A stretch of 64,000 nt of DNA from Paramyrothecium sp. XJ0827 (taxonomy: Eukaryota; Ascomycota; Sordariomycetes; Hypocreales; Stachybotryaceae). The notes beneath the pieces are model-generated. The model did no database searches. It saw only the letters and a list, made by a program, of their open reading frames with translations, and was not told the DNA's origin. A program made the position numbers and the translations under genes. This document shows, in pieces, positions 1 to 11,132 of this stretch. The stretch spans positions 1,860,001-1,924,000 of the forward strand of contig JAJFPB010000011.1 in assembly GCA_020881915.1 (NCBI GenBank), in the 5' to 3' direction. Position 1 is the first letter of the stretch. The number at the start of each line of letters is the position of its first letter.

Positions 1-869
1 TGTCTGGATGCTTCGAGCGGACCCCAAGATCTAAACGCGCAACACGTCTCTAGTTGGTTGATGGCGATGTATAAGTGAAGAAGGTCCATCAGTGTGCCCT
101 ATCCATCCCTTTGGTCGATCCAACTCGGCACTTATCAACCCCATCAACATGTCATTATTTCCTTCAATTGATCGGGTCTCGACGGCCAAGTTGGATACCG
201 AACTGAGCTACCAGGCATGAGCGCTGAGTGCTGTCGTCCATTTCGCGGCTATGGAGGATGCAGTGGATATTGTCTTTGAGGGCTCTGGTGTAAGCCAAGC
301 GCGGGCGGCTGAGGGCGATGCGTCTGTTACTATTTCGGTAATAGTCGACTTTTGGGCCAAGGCATTTATGCTGCAGAATGGGAAATTATAGTCTGAAGTA
401 ATATGAAAAATAATATTAGGGCTAACGTTATGGGGAGAATCCTCGTACTACTCGTATTACATAGTACTTGCACTATATTTGATATCATATTTATACGATA
501 TTTGAACAACCACGCACTGTATTACACGGTTTCCGGTGTTGCTTGCACTGCACGGTATAAAAATACCGTGCAGGCAATACGATATTGAATATGATATTGT
601 CTTATTTACGGCCACACTATTTACTTCACTGGGCGAGGTGGTCAAGGAAGATCGGGGCAGCCGACCCAGCGGCGATGTGGTGTATGCGGCAAGCCCGGCC
701 ACAATGCACGAACATGCAAGATAGAGGTAGAGGTCTCTGGGCAAGAGTATAGCGATTAGTTTAAATTGATCAGATGGTCTATGGTGTTTTAATTGAGGTT
801 CCTTTCTCGAGGGTTGAGATTTATGGCCCACTCGTTATGTTGGCCCACTCGTTATGTATGTACGTTACA
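1..869. other. no recognisable gene
   Basis: I see no coding sequence with recognisable content here. The stretch from about 400 is AT-rich with short ORFs on both strands. A perfect 17-bp tandem duplication (unit beginning TGGCCCACTCG) lies at 824-857. Confidence 0.5.
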
Positions 870-1006
870 TGATAGGGATGAATGCTGGTACTTCTATCAG
901 AGGCAAAATTACTAGCTAGTTGATGTCACTCGATTTTTCGCGGATTTAATTGGATCAGATCCATGTCCATAACTATAGCCGGCACCGCCGCACACCCAAG
1001 GAGATA
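870..1006 (+). mobile_element. PiggyBac-type 3' end remnant
   Basis: This segment matches the last part of the PiggyBac elements seen elsewhere in the window. The series is AATGCTGG, ACTTCTATCA, a short AT-rich tail, TTTAATTGG, and then the outer end CCAAGGAGAT. The same series closes the elements near 37.4 kb and 58.8 kb. Nothing of the transposase upstream of the terminal Cys-rich codons is left. It sits directly before the decayed regulator-like gene and may have replaced that gene's first exons. Confidence 0.6.
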
Positions 1007-1008
1007 GT

Positions 1009-2082
1009 CGAGGTCGGTCTACTAATGCCCCTTCAGGACGGCAACGCAGTGGACGTCCAGCGGTCAACAGACTAGGGGAGAATTCACTGCAGAACAGGTC
1101 CAGAATGAAGGATCAATTTCAGGCTCAAGCTTGAGCCTAGAATCAAGCAACGATGGACCATCTCATCCCGGGTGCTCTGAAATGATCTCACGGGACTCTT
1201 CGAGGCCTTCTTCTAATGATGCATCCTGGCCAAATGCATTATATCAATGGCTTCATTCCAGGAAATTGATCATTTCATGGATTATGACGATGATACAAAT
1301 ATCACATCTTCCTTCGATCTTGAAGTTGCTCCACAAAACGAGCTTGAGCTATTGACAGGTGGATGCATGTCTACCCCAGGTACCGGACCCGAGAACGCGA
1401 GTACCACCAATGATACGTTAGAAATGGACATCAAGGAGTTGACGGAATTGACTCTTAGAGCCTATCGTGTCACCAAAACTACCGACATAGCTTCTACAGA
1501 TGAGCTATTAGCAATGACACAATCAATGCTTACAATCATTGGGCGAGTCACGGCGAGAGTACAACAACAGCAGAAAGAAGCTCCGGTCTCCGGCAACGGA
1601 TGCCAGGAATCTCAATCCGTTCTCCACCACGGCCCACAAATGCCCATTGGTCTTATACTCAAGAAATTTCTGTCTGCGAGCAAATCTACAGCGCATTTGT
1701 CCACACCTGCCAGGCACTCCAAAGCGAGCTTGAGCTGCGTAGTCAACCCGACGGCGGCGGCAATGGGAACAATCGCAGGATCTCTGACGCACAAAGCGTC
1801 ATGATTGTGGAGCTCGTCAACTACCTCTTCGAAAAGCTAAGCCGCAGCCAGAGACAGCTTCTTGCTACCGCGTTGACTGCTGACGGCGCTTTGTCGAGCA
1901 ATCTGGACAGGCTAAGTCCGGAGAATTTAGCCACGGGTTCATCAATTTCATCCGATATATCGTCAGGTTCCACGACAAGTGTGCTACCAGTCATGGTGCA
2001 AAGAGCTCAAGGAACACATTCGCAACTGCATACCTATATCCAGGCTATCGGAGATTTGACTCGGAAGGACGACTGTGTATGA
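1009..2082 (+). pseudogene. decayed regulator-like gene (possible Zn2Cys6/AflR-type C-terminal part)
   Basis: Three overlapping reading frames in succession carry protein-like sequence. The first is a Ser/Arg-rich stretch from about 1010 with RQRSGRPAVNR, which resembles the basic linker after a fungal Zn cluster. The second runs from 1247 to about 1600 (FQEIDHFMDYDDD, then LTELTLRAYRVTK, then MLTIIGRV). The third runs from about 1650 to 2082 (CEQIYSAFVHTCQALQSEL, ending before a TGA at 2080). The order of an acidic/Ser-rich middle followed by Leu-rich helices resembles AflR-type secondary-metabolite regulators. That assignment is by eye only. No six-cysteine DNA-binding motif is present; a PiggyBac remnant occupies its expected place. 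Frame changes could be introns, but I found no convincing splice pair, so I call it a pseudogene. Confidence 0.35.
1121..1138. repeat. 18-bp perfect palindrome
   Basis: AGGCTCAAGCTTGAGCCT reads the same on both strands. It lies at the point where one reading frame of the decayed regulator-like gene closes with TGA and TAG codons. Confidence 0.9.
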
Positions 2083-2316
2083 AGTTGAGGAATAATTTGA
2101 AGCATTCAAGATCTCGGTTATCACGGCTCCCTAGGCGAGTTGATCCAGCGACGCGAACACCCCAAAGCGGAGCGAGTTATTGTCCGTTCAGCCGGACCTT
2201 CACTCCAATAATACTTTTGTAACAGAGCTTTGTAAGGTCACAGGTATTAAGCTGCCAGGAGCTAGTGTTTTGTTGAAATCATTAACTTTATTAATTTAAT
2301 TCCTTGTGGCCTTCCT

Positions 2317-3675
2317 TTAAACCCGACCATCGGCTATTGATACAGTCTGGGTCTTGCTCATACCGTCATCCCAGGAGGAATTTTTCGTCCCGCTAGTGAG
2401 CTGCTCCTCACTTCCCAGCCTTCCATGAGACCACTCGTCATTGTTTCCATGGGTCTCGGCTCTGGAGCTGGTGTCCTTGAAACTATCATCTTTGTCGGTG
2501 GTAAGCTCAGTTAAACGGATCATGGACCGGCCCTTGCCACTGCCTCTCTTGCCGTCCCGAGACCTGTCGCTGAAGATGGCCGGACTACGACGGTCTGACG
2601 CAGCCGGGACGGAAGGCTCATCGGAAACTCGAGTACCGATCCGGAGGCCGATACTTCGGATGAGAGGACGGAGCGTGGCGAGACTGCCTGCCGTGATAGC
2701 AAGGCCTTGTTCGGTGGTGGACCAAATTGCGATGTCGACGGTCGCCCCTGCGTTTATCAGTAGCCAGACTTGTTGGCATTGCGGTATGAAGACGTACAAA
2801 GAAAGTCGGGGTTCTTGAAATCCTTAACATAACCAAATCGCACGACTACTGCTGCGCTTGCCCTACATTGAATTAGCCACATCCCGACTTGAGGACTCGG
2901 CAAAGTCTTACACGCAAGCCATAATGACAATAGGTACCAATGCAATCTTACTCCTCTTGTCCATGTTCAACCTGTAGATGAGCACGAGCGGGAGCAGAGC
3001 AAATGTGAAGTCGCAAATCACGCTGCATGCGCTGTAGAGATACGTGAGGGCGATGATGACATCCATGTTGATGCAAGACCCTTTCTGGTCCTTGTTCCAG
3101 AAAAAGGAAATCGGGTTGCATTGGAATAAAGTGACGAAGAAGAAGACGATTCCGGTGAGGACCGTGATAGCCATGACACTGTAGATAGTCCAGATATCTC
3201 GACGCCGGATGGTGATTCGGAGAAGGAAGTAGCCGATAGAGATCTTGGAAGCAATCATCGAGAGACAATACCACAGGTAGCAATACCACCAATACTGTGT
3301 GCACTGTTAGTGTTTCTTTGCTCCACTGCCTGCCTGCATCTCGACTTACTCTCATGGCCGTCTTGCGGTTTGCATCCTCAAGAACCCACCAATGGCGCCC
3401 TGTACCATGTTCGACACCGACGAGCGCACAGGTGACAAAAAGGATGAAAAAGGCCTGTTTCGTCCCAATGGTCAGACGAAGGTCATGGCTGGAGTCACAA
3501 GCAAGTCTCAGGTCTAACTCACCAGTGCCGCCAGCATGCACCAGTCGTCAAAGCCAAAGCTCTTGACGATGAGGGCTCGCGTGTAGCATCGCAGAACAGT
3601 GGCAACAAAGGCAGTGATGACGAGCGTGTAGCACACGGCCTGCAATTCAGGGCCGCGGTTGTCGTAGTCACCCAT
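2317..3675 (-). CDS. PTH11/SAT4-type rhodopsin-like membrane protein
   Basis: The gene is complete. I place five exons at 3675-3523, 3454-3350, 3303-2912, 2862-2798 and 2747-2317. The introns are 68, 46, 49 and 50 bp, all GT-AG, and all phases agree to give 381 residues. Family signs are an N-terminal membrane helix ending in the FGFDDWCML motif, TYLYSACSVICDFTFALLP in the middle, and WATVDIAIWSTTEQG followed by ATLRPLIRSIG near residue 260. These are typical of fungal seven-helix PTH11/SAT4 proteins, which act at the plasma membrane in surface or nutrient sensing in characterised members. The last ~110 residues are a Ser/Asp-rich cytoplasmic tail. The ligand is unknown. Confidence 0.85.
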
Positions 3676-4275
3676 GTCGAGCTTCAATCATCGCCTGCAA
3701 TTGATTCTGGTTGATATTCCCCGTCAAACCACTCACGAACGAAGACAGGGAGATGGAATTGCAGCACTGAACGGCACAAACATGTGAAAGGGAAAACTTT
3801 GGGGACCCGCGGAACCTTTTCAATGGCGGCCATGTCCAGATCAATTGTGGGCTGGGTAGCGTTGGTTCATGCGACGCCATGGTTCAAAGGCGACGGCGAT
3901 ATCTCCCAAAAGGGGCACAGACAATCTCGACCCGCGTGGCAAGCTGCCTCCCCTGCAGCACAAATGTGCGGCTGGGTCCTCCACATCCTTGGGCAGCTAC
4001 ACTAAAGAAGGCCGGCGTTAACTTTAGCGTCGGTTAAGTTCTACCTCGCCGAGGCACTGGCCGAAGCGGCGCTTTCGTTTTGGTGCTGGTCTGGCACAAT
4101 TTGGCTTCCCTTTATGTGGGCCGGAATGCATCCCTTGTAGTCGCATGAAGACGGGAGAAGGCGCAACAACCCCACAAGCGGGCCCAGACCGTTGCGAGGA
4201 GAGTCCCATAGCCTTCCAGAAAGGAGAAGTCTTTCCGGGCGGGCCACTGATTTCCGGGCGGGCCACTGATGCAGG
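3676..4275. other. no recognisable gene
   Basis: Only short overlapping ORFs without family signals. A 19-bp tandem duplication (unit containing GGGCCACTGATTTCC) lies at about 4231-4269. Confidence 0.4.
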
Positions 4276-4596
4276 TCAATTCTCGGAGGCCAGGGGTCTT
4301 GTCGTTCTCGGGAACCGGATCTGCACATCCCTGAACAATGGCAGAGAGCTCATCCCCTCAGGCAAGTCAAAGATAAAGAACCCATCACCGGTCATAACAG
4401 GGTCAGGGCCCCACGACGCTGCCTCGAAAAATGCGGATGCGCTCGTCTCGCCAGTTCCCACATAAGCTTGCGCTCCACCGACCACAACATAACGGCCGTC
4501 AGCCTTGACAATTTAGCCCTGAAGCGTTAAGGAGCATACGGTAGACTGGCGGCTGCGGCCCTCGGCTGAGCCGATAGGCGTAGCGCCCGCGACCGT
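4276..4596 (-). pseudogene. decayed exon of an unrecognised gene
   Basis: A 107-codon stretch begins right after a good 3' splice site (TGCTAACACAG, branch site plus AG). It reads on to a natural-looking end at 4276. It is interrupted by one in-frame TAA at 4513-4515, between STVCSLTLQG and IVKADGRYVVVGGAQ. The pattern 'ADGRYVVVGGAQAYVGTGE' suggests a small beta-barrel protein, but I do not recognise the family. Upstream on the same strand (about 4730-5000) a Cys-containing stretch, DWDACQPVDRCLRRWQ, could be an earlier exon, with a donor site near 4720. That link is weak. Confidence 0.3.
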
Positions 4597-5735
4597 CTGT
4601 GTTAGCACTAGACTAGATGGATTTTTTTCCATTGATAATGTTGAATTAAGCATGGGCTTGTCTGAGACAAGACAGGATCATCATCAGGGAGGGGAGGGGA
4701 AAGGGGAACTCATTCGCACGCTTGGGTTCAGGCACCATGATGATGGTGTTCTCCTCGAGGTTTTGCCAGCGCCGCAGGCACCGGTCGACCGGTTGGCAAG
4801 CATCCCAATCCTTGCCGATCTTCTGTCGGCAGTCCCCATCAAGCCCTCACCGCAGGCCAGGGGGGGTCCTGTCTTGCCTGTTACTAGCGCCGACACAACC
4901 GACGGAGCCGACCGGGCAGGGCTTGCAAAAGCAATCACCCGGGGAGAGACGACATGCGTCCGCCATGTTCTGGGGCAAGCTGATGTCGATCTTTTCAGTA
5001 TCTGTTTGGCTAGTTCCATTTATGATGCGCTTTTATGGCAGCGCTATTGTGGGAAGAACTGCCGATGACGGTTCAGCGTCGCGCTACTACTGAGTCCAGT
5101 GAACCGCCAAAAACCAAACAATGCACAATCATCCGTGCACCGCCTTGGCACCCATGTCGAGCACTTGCGTGCTTTCGTGCTGAGATCTTCGACAAGGATT
5201 TTAAGGAGGTTCATACGATTGGAGCTTCTTACGACGCAAACCCCTAACGAGGCCTCCAATGTCCATTGATGCCCAATGCACAAGACGATGAGACAGTACT
5301 CGAACGATAGTTTGAGCCCTAGGAAAGTTAAGTTCGTCGAGTTTGCGACGAGGATCTTATCGTCAGGTCTAATATGTGATAAATTCTGAACGAAGGTCCA
5401 GAGCCGACAGTGAACTTTCAAAAGTTGCCACACAAGACCCATAGGTGGTTCCAGCAGTCAGCCACAACAGCCAGGATGATGACTCGGGGTGGACCCTTGC
5501 TGTTCGGCAGATGCACTGGCAGCAAGTCAGGAGTGGATTTGAAGGGCATAGCATTTAGTCAAGCAGGAGAATTTCGCTTACCCTGTAAAATGGATAGCTC
5601 GAATGCCATGAGTACAAGAGTGCCTGTGTATCCCGACGCCCAGCACCACTGTGGGTGGCACTTAATTGTAGAGGCAAGGATGATATTTCAATCCGTACAC
5701 ACAATCGATTATCTCCAGGATCGCCAAGTCTCGAA
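4597..5735. other. no clear gene
   Basis: Several overlapping ORFs of 60-140 codons on both strands, with GC-rich shadow frames between 4650 and 5090. Apart from the possible upstream exon of the preceding pseudogene, I see no recognisable product. Confidence 0.35.
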
Positions 5736-8558
5736 CAGAGTGGCGCATGAATCATTATCAATCATTATCACCTAGATAATGAGAGGAAATGATTGATTAA
5801 TAAGCGATGCAGTAATGATAATGATCATTGTAGGACTGAGAATGAAATGATAATGATTTAATGATTGAAGGTCCACAATGACCAGGTCCTGCCGCTGATG
5901 GGTGCCTGTCGCATTACGTCTCGTTGAGCTCCGCTGCCACGAGGTCCTTCAGCAGTCCATCCTAATCATCCAATAGTCCTGCTCGTAGCCATGATCGTAC
6001 GGTTTGTGTGATAGCGATTGTTTCGGCTTGAAGTCGACAGCGTTTCGCCGAGACCATATTGCCGCACGAGGAAAAGACCCTCTCGCATTCAGCGGCCATG
6101 GGCGGCACGGAGAGTATGTCTATGGCCATACGCGTAAGGCGAGGATAGTCAAATCTTTTGTTGAACCAATATAAGAATGGATCGCAATCTTTCTCAACAG
6201 GATCGGCTAGTTGGAGCCACCGATCAAGCTCATCACCCGTGCTACGGTATGCGGGGAAATTTCCATCGCTGTCGATTTGATGCTGTCCAAGTACGAAGAA
6301 AAGGTATCCACTGCCTCTTCTGCCTCCTTGGCTCGTTTTACTGGCCGTACATCGTCGAATGGGTTCCGTTCGGACTGAATAGGCAGCTCTTTGTATTCCT
6401 GCCAGATGTCGCTGAGGAGCTGTTGTGCTTTCTCAATCCACTCTGATCTCTCGCGATACGCTCGGCGGAGGAAGTCCCAACGAATCGCCGGGTGCAGAAC
6501 GGTTGCCGCGTAATAGGCAGGAGACTGGTCAATAGTGCTATAGTACTTGTTCAGTTTGACCCACGCAAGGTTGATATTTGTCTTGAAGTGGGCAGGCTCT
6601 GGTGTACGGTCTGCGTCAAGCTTCGCCTCTTCCAAATGGCCGATTAGCCACTCGTACGCAGGGCAGATATCCTGCATCAGCCCGTACGCAGCTTCCTTTC
6701 CCCCCGCCGGATTCGTTGCTTCCCATCCCCCTCCAGGTCCTTGACGCAGGCTTCGAATTGTCGCAATATGTTATGGTAGTATCCGATAGTCTTCCAGTCG
6801 TCCTCGGTAAGCAAGGTATCGGCTTCGAGACATGAGGGCAGCGAATCGTGGCGGGTTCCCTTCCTCCTCGGCTTGGAAACTTCATATAGGATGTCCGAGA
6901 TTATGGCCTCGATATAAGGACGCAGCTTAAGCGCACGGCTCATCATATAGTATTGAGAAAGCCACCTGGTATTGTTGTCCACGACGACATCTAGTGAGCC
7001 AGGCCATTTCTTGTCTGTGTCTTGCCTTTGGACGTCCCGTAGCATCTCTGTGTCACTCTGTTTGAGCGGTTTATCCACACCACGAGGCTGTGTAGCTTTC
7101 CAATTGGGCCGCGCTTCGCCCACATTGCAAGTGTATCGGTGTCAAGATCATCCTCAATCACGCCGTCCGCGTCGTCTTTCCCTAGAAGCATAGCCCTGGC
7201 TACTAAATGAATGACATGGCCAAAGCAGCGGATCCGCCTTGACGTGGCGTTAGCCCACTGAAAATGCTGCGCCAGGTGATCCATCGCTTTGTCATTATTA
7301 GAGGCATTGTCGAGTGTGAAGTAGCCGATCTTCTCTTTGCCGAGCTCGAAGGCCGCGAGGATGTCACGGACACTGTCGGCGATATTTTCGCCAGTATGAC
7401 GGTCCGTAAGATTTGGCAGCCCAAGAACGATCTTACGCGGCCGGAAGCTCTGGTCCAGGAAGAACGCCACGACTCCGAACAACGGGTGCCGATTTCGCGA
7501 AGTCCAGCCATCGAACGCAATGTGGACGGCACTAGGACTCTGTCGCAGAGCTCTGACGATGTGAAGGCGAAAGAAATGATACTCATCTACTACTCGCCGT
7601 CGAATCGCATCGTGAGAAATGTGGGCATTGGTCGCACTGATAATAGGATTCAAGTAGTCGAGAAGATCGCGAAAAGTCTCGTTCTCAGATACTCGGAAGG
7701 ACTGGTTTGTCTCCACAACCCATCTCACAAGTTTGCGCTGGAACACCGCCTTGTCGAACTGCTTCTTGAGCTTATTGCGAAACTGGAAATCCACGTCTGG
7801 CGTCTCGGTGCTTGCCAAGGAGAACATCTGGTCGATGGTCCTTTTCCCTAGGCGCGGTTGTAATTTGCCGCCATATATGTTGTGCTGATTTCCCAAGATG
7901 AGACTCAATGTTGAATGTCGTCGACGCAAGATGGGCAGTGATCTTTGGGACTTTCTTCTTCACACACTCACGGCAAACCCACCTATGTCGAGTCTTATCC
8001 TTGATTTCTTGGAGATCATAGCCATGCTGCCAGATCCAGGACTTGGGTCGCCCTTTCCGCTCAGATATTGCGAGGTCGGGAAACTGAGACCAAGGAAAGC
8101 TGTCCCAGTCCTGTGCTGATGTGAATTGACTTGAGCCGGCGCTGGGGCTCGGAGTTACTGGGGAAGAGACGGTGAATGGTGTTCTAGATTCAGAGCCACG
8201 ATCCCGGGGGTTCGCCGGAGAAGATGGGACATCCTCGACGGATGGCAATGGTGGCGTCTGGTCCAACATGCTGCGGATATTTTGACGAGCAATACCGGGG
8301 ATCCGAATGGGAAAGTAAATAAAGGGGCCTCCGCGAAGCAGCCAGGTGTCCTTCCCGCGCATCTTTGCTTTTGCTGATGCTCGGCTCGCGCCAGCTCTCA
8401 CCAGTCCCGCCTATCATTTCATTATCGTCATTTCATTGCCTTGCCCACAATGCAATGATCATTATGTGGGGTAAGCCGTCAATGAAATGATTGATAATGA
8501 TCATTATCAATCATTGCGATTCATTTCAATCATTATTAATGAATGATGCGCCACTCTG
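5736..8558 (-). mobile_element. hAT transposon (copy 1, decayed)
   Basis: The ends are inverted repeats beginning CAGAGTGGCGCAT (5736 onward and, reversed, up to 8558). Both subterminal regions are packed with AATGATTATTATCA-like repeats (5750-5870 and 8415-8550). The 8 bp on either side (GTCTCGAA at 5728-5735, AGGGAGAC at 8559-8566) do not match, so no target duplication is visible. The interior is a transposase gene on the minus strand. Confidence 0.9.
5914..8401 (-). pseudogene. hAT transposase with frameshifts
   Basis: The parts follow the hAT order. A BED-type zinc finger comes first (WICQ-like WVCRECVKKK, then IESHLGKSAQH). Next is the RNase-H-like core with FDGWTSRNRH (first catalytic Asp), LDNASNND and RCFGHVIHLVA. 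Then come DNNTRWLSQYY and, last, the hATC dimerisation region RMAIDILSVPPMAAECERVF near 6070. At least three frame changes (near 7900, 7100 and 6680) and an in-frame stop in the last 30 codons mean no full protein can be made. The BED exon and core may be joined by a spliced intron near 7900. The protein would cut and paste the element in the nucleus if it were intact. Confidence 0.85.
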
Positions 8559-9785
8559 AGGGAGACATCATCTAAATATTCGAATGTTAGACAGCCTGAA
8601 TGTGGAAGACTTTCATTGGTTTCGCCACTGTTCTACATCTTGTCCATCCTGGAATACGAAAATACTGGCCGATGATTCGTGGTTCTTTGGTGCTGCCACC
8701 CGGTCACTGGTAGGACTAGAGCACTACTTATGCACACAGCGACGCCGACTGGAGTAGCTCCGAAAGCTTATTTTAATCCTCACGGCCAGTGTATGTTGAG
8801 TAAGACCAAAGGAGAAAATATTCCGCCATTTGTAGTGGAGGTTATGTAGTTTTACAGAAGATGGCTGAACATCAACCAACCTTGCAGCTGGACAGTGGTC
8901 GAGCCTAGGAATTGCTGAGGGTACTCCCACGCACAGCCGTTGATAAATTGAACCATGTGATCGCAAAACAGAAGGCAGAAGAATTTGCATTATTGTCTGT
9001 CAGGACACATGAGAGTTCAGGTGCCATGCAAACTAATTCTATCCGCACCATTGTCTCCGGATGGTTTATTTGCGTGGCATTCCCGGCCAAGCTCACCGAA
9101 ATAAGCTGAAAAAATCACCCGTCGGATTGAGTTCGTGTTGGCTGAGACCAGGATTGCGGCTAAGGGTGTGAGGCATTGTGGCTGGTTGCTCTGCTATGGC
9201 ACGAGTCAAGACCACAGAACAGGCATGCCGATAGGTCGGATTGTGAGCTTGTCGGGGTCGTCGACCCTTTTCGTCTTGGACTGGACGGGTAAATCTGAAC
9301 GGTCCCGTATCTCAGTCCGTGCTCCCATTAAGCTTTCTTAGCTCAAATGTTCAGACAGCCGCCTGCGGCAAATCACCTGTTGAGCAAGAAGCCACCTGTT
9401 GAGCAAGAAGGCATTTAATTAACTCGTCCTAATTCATCACGGTTCATCTCTTCATCTGCATCATCACACGAACCTCCAGTCGCTTCATTTCGAGTGCTTT
9501 CGCATGCCAGCTGATCTCGCCATCATCGGACGCGGCATGATTGTATCGCAAACTGTTCAGCAACCGCTTAACTTTCCGCCTCAGTAATATCGGTACCCAA
9601 AATTCAGATGCCCGCTTGGATTTTGCCGCGTGACCCGACCGCTTCTGATTTGCGAGAACATGAGCTTGAGTTTTGCGCAGTACATTGTATGTTTGCATCT
9701 CCCCTTCGATTTGTAGTTCAATGAAAAAGGAACAGAAACATAAAATTAAAAAAAAAAAAAACCACTGCTTACAAAAATCCAGGCT
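8559..9785. other. no recognisable gene
   Basis: About 1.2 kb with only short ORFs. An 84-codon basic ORF on the minus strand (9698-9444) has no family I recognise. A 19-bp tandem duplication (unit CACCTGTTGAGCAAGAAGC) lies at about 9374-9411, and a short A-run lies near 9750-9764. Confidence 0.4.
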
Positions 9786-10046
9786 ATCCCCTTGACTGCG
9801 CGAAGCCTCAGATGTTGTAACGGACCGGGATCCTAATCAATTGGAACCAGGTAAAATCTAGATACATTGAAGCTCTGGTAAATTAGCTGATGGTAGATGT
9901 ACTGGCATTTCCCTTTATTACATAGAAGTACATCGCATAGTAAATTAGGTGAGGTAGGGCTGGGAAGTTACTTTATGTACCGACATTATGACTAAGATGT
10001 TGTGGGGATCGTTACATCATCTGAGGCTTCGCGCAGTCAAGGGGAT
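9786..10046 (-). mobile_element. PiggyBac-derived MITE
   Basis: A 261-bp unit with inverted ends: ATCCCCTTGACTGCGCG, GAAGCCTCAGATG and GTTGTAACG at 9786-9822, mirrored at 10010-10046 with small differences. Inside, read on the minus strand, are the degraded last codons and tail of a PiggyBac transposase (AATGCCAGTACATCTACCATCAG, with TTCCAATTGATTAG). It is therefore a short deletion derivative of the PiggyBac family in this window. I see no TTAA duplication. Its right half supplies the present start codon of the adjacent membrane-protein gene. Confidence 0.75.
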
Positions 10047-11132
10047 TGAATGGGTGCTCCTGTCGCTCTGCATCATCGTCTTGACTGCGCGGATTGGAGT
10101 GAGGATTTGGCGACGAGTGTGGTCGTTCTGGCTATCAGACTCGTTCTTGGTGCTATCTTTTCTCTTTTTTCTTCCGCTAGTTGTAGGAGACACAGTTCTC
10201 TTTGCAACCGGTCGAACTTTTCAGGACGATTCTTATCCTGAGGGTTTCTTGAAGGTACTACTACCACTCTTGATCAAGCCTGGATGAGCACTAATCGACC
10301 TTCGCACAGTGGTTCTTTGCAAGCACATTAATTTTCGATTTGGGCTTTTTCCTCGCAAGATTTAGCTTGTTGGCCTTCTACTACCAACTGTTCCCGATAT
10401 CGGAATCGTGGTCACGGCGTCTGCTCTGGATTGTCGTGGTCTACAATGTGGCAGGTTTTCTTGCGACCGGTTTCCTGGATCTCTTCTGGTGTGGTGCGGA
10501 TGTCTGGAGAAACTGGCAAGTTATTTCTAACAGCCGATCATCTACTGAACTCTGCTGAGATTTTGTGTGCAACGGGTCTGACGGTGAGTCTGCATGTTCA
10601 GCCGCATCAGATCCAGTGAGCGCCTACATCGTATGGCCGATTAATCTATCTGCCGAAATTTTGGGTACGTCCTGTCTAAAGTTATTGATTGATGTTTTAC
10701 TGACCTTAGTTTCTCAAGTTTTCATTCTTCCATTCTCCCTAATGAGGAGGCTGAGTAAGCTTCATAGAAAAGAGAAGATTAGTTTGTTCTGTATCTTTTT
10801 GCTAGGGTTTGCAACTATTCTGGCCAGCATTGCTCGGTTTGTCCTGGGAATTACAGAGCTGTTTACTCTGGAGGCTTGTAAGTTTTTAGTTTTTTTTCTT
10901 CCTCTTTTTGCCCGTTTTCGTTCTTGAAGTTCTGACGTCGGATCCTCCAGATTTGCTCGGGTCGGTCGAAACTGCAACTCAGATTATTGTTGTCGCACTG
11001 CCAGCTCTGCGGCCTCTTCTTACCTTGGTCTCACGCCGACGCTCTAGGACTAAGAAATCACCTCGAAGTTACAGTCATGGATTCCGAAGCTGGTCTCGCC
11101 GTAAATTCTCAACTACAAAGACCAGTGTTAGT
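9988..11132 (+). pseudogene. PTH11/SAT4-type membrane protein, 5' part, cut by hAT copy A
   Basis: The exons I can place are 9988-10254, 10310 to about 10514, about 10560-10664, 10710-10877 and 10930-11132. Introns 1, 3 and 4 are clear; the second has an unusual donor (possibly GC-AG). Membrane helices and motifs fit the family: VLLSLCIIVLTARIGVRIW, FSLLAFYYQLFPIS, PINLSAEIL, and finally SVETATQIIVVALPALRPLL. The first ~20 codons (MTKMLWGSLHHL...) lie inside the MITE, so the native first exon is missing or replaced. The frame stops at the hAT end after codons for TSVS. The remaining 3' codons are at 32523-32387 on the minus strand, carried away by the inversion. Confidence 0.8.
11125..11132 (+). 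repeat. half of a swapped target duplication (GTGTTAGT)
   Basis: This 8-mer abuts the left end of hAT copy A. Its partner is not at the right end of copy A (TCTAGGAC, 14961-14968). It is at the left end of copy B, reverse-complemented (ACTAACAC, 32516-32523). Confidence 0.95.

Noticed and set aside
4652..5090. Overlapping 110-140-codon ORFs on both strands
   Set aside because: GC-rich shadow frames; neither strand shows a recognisable domain or a supported start, apart from a possible Cys-containing upstream exon of the decayed gene.
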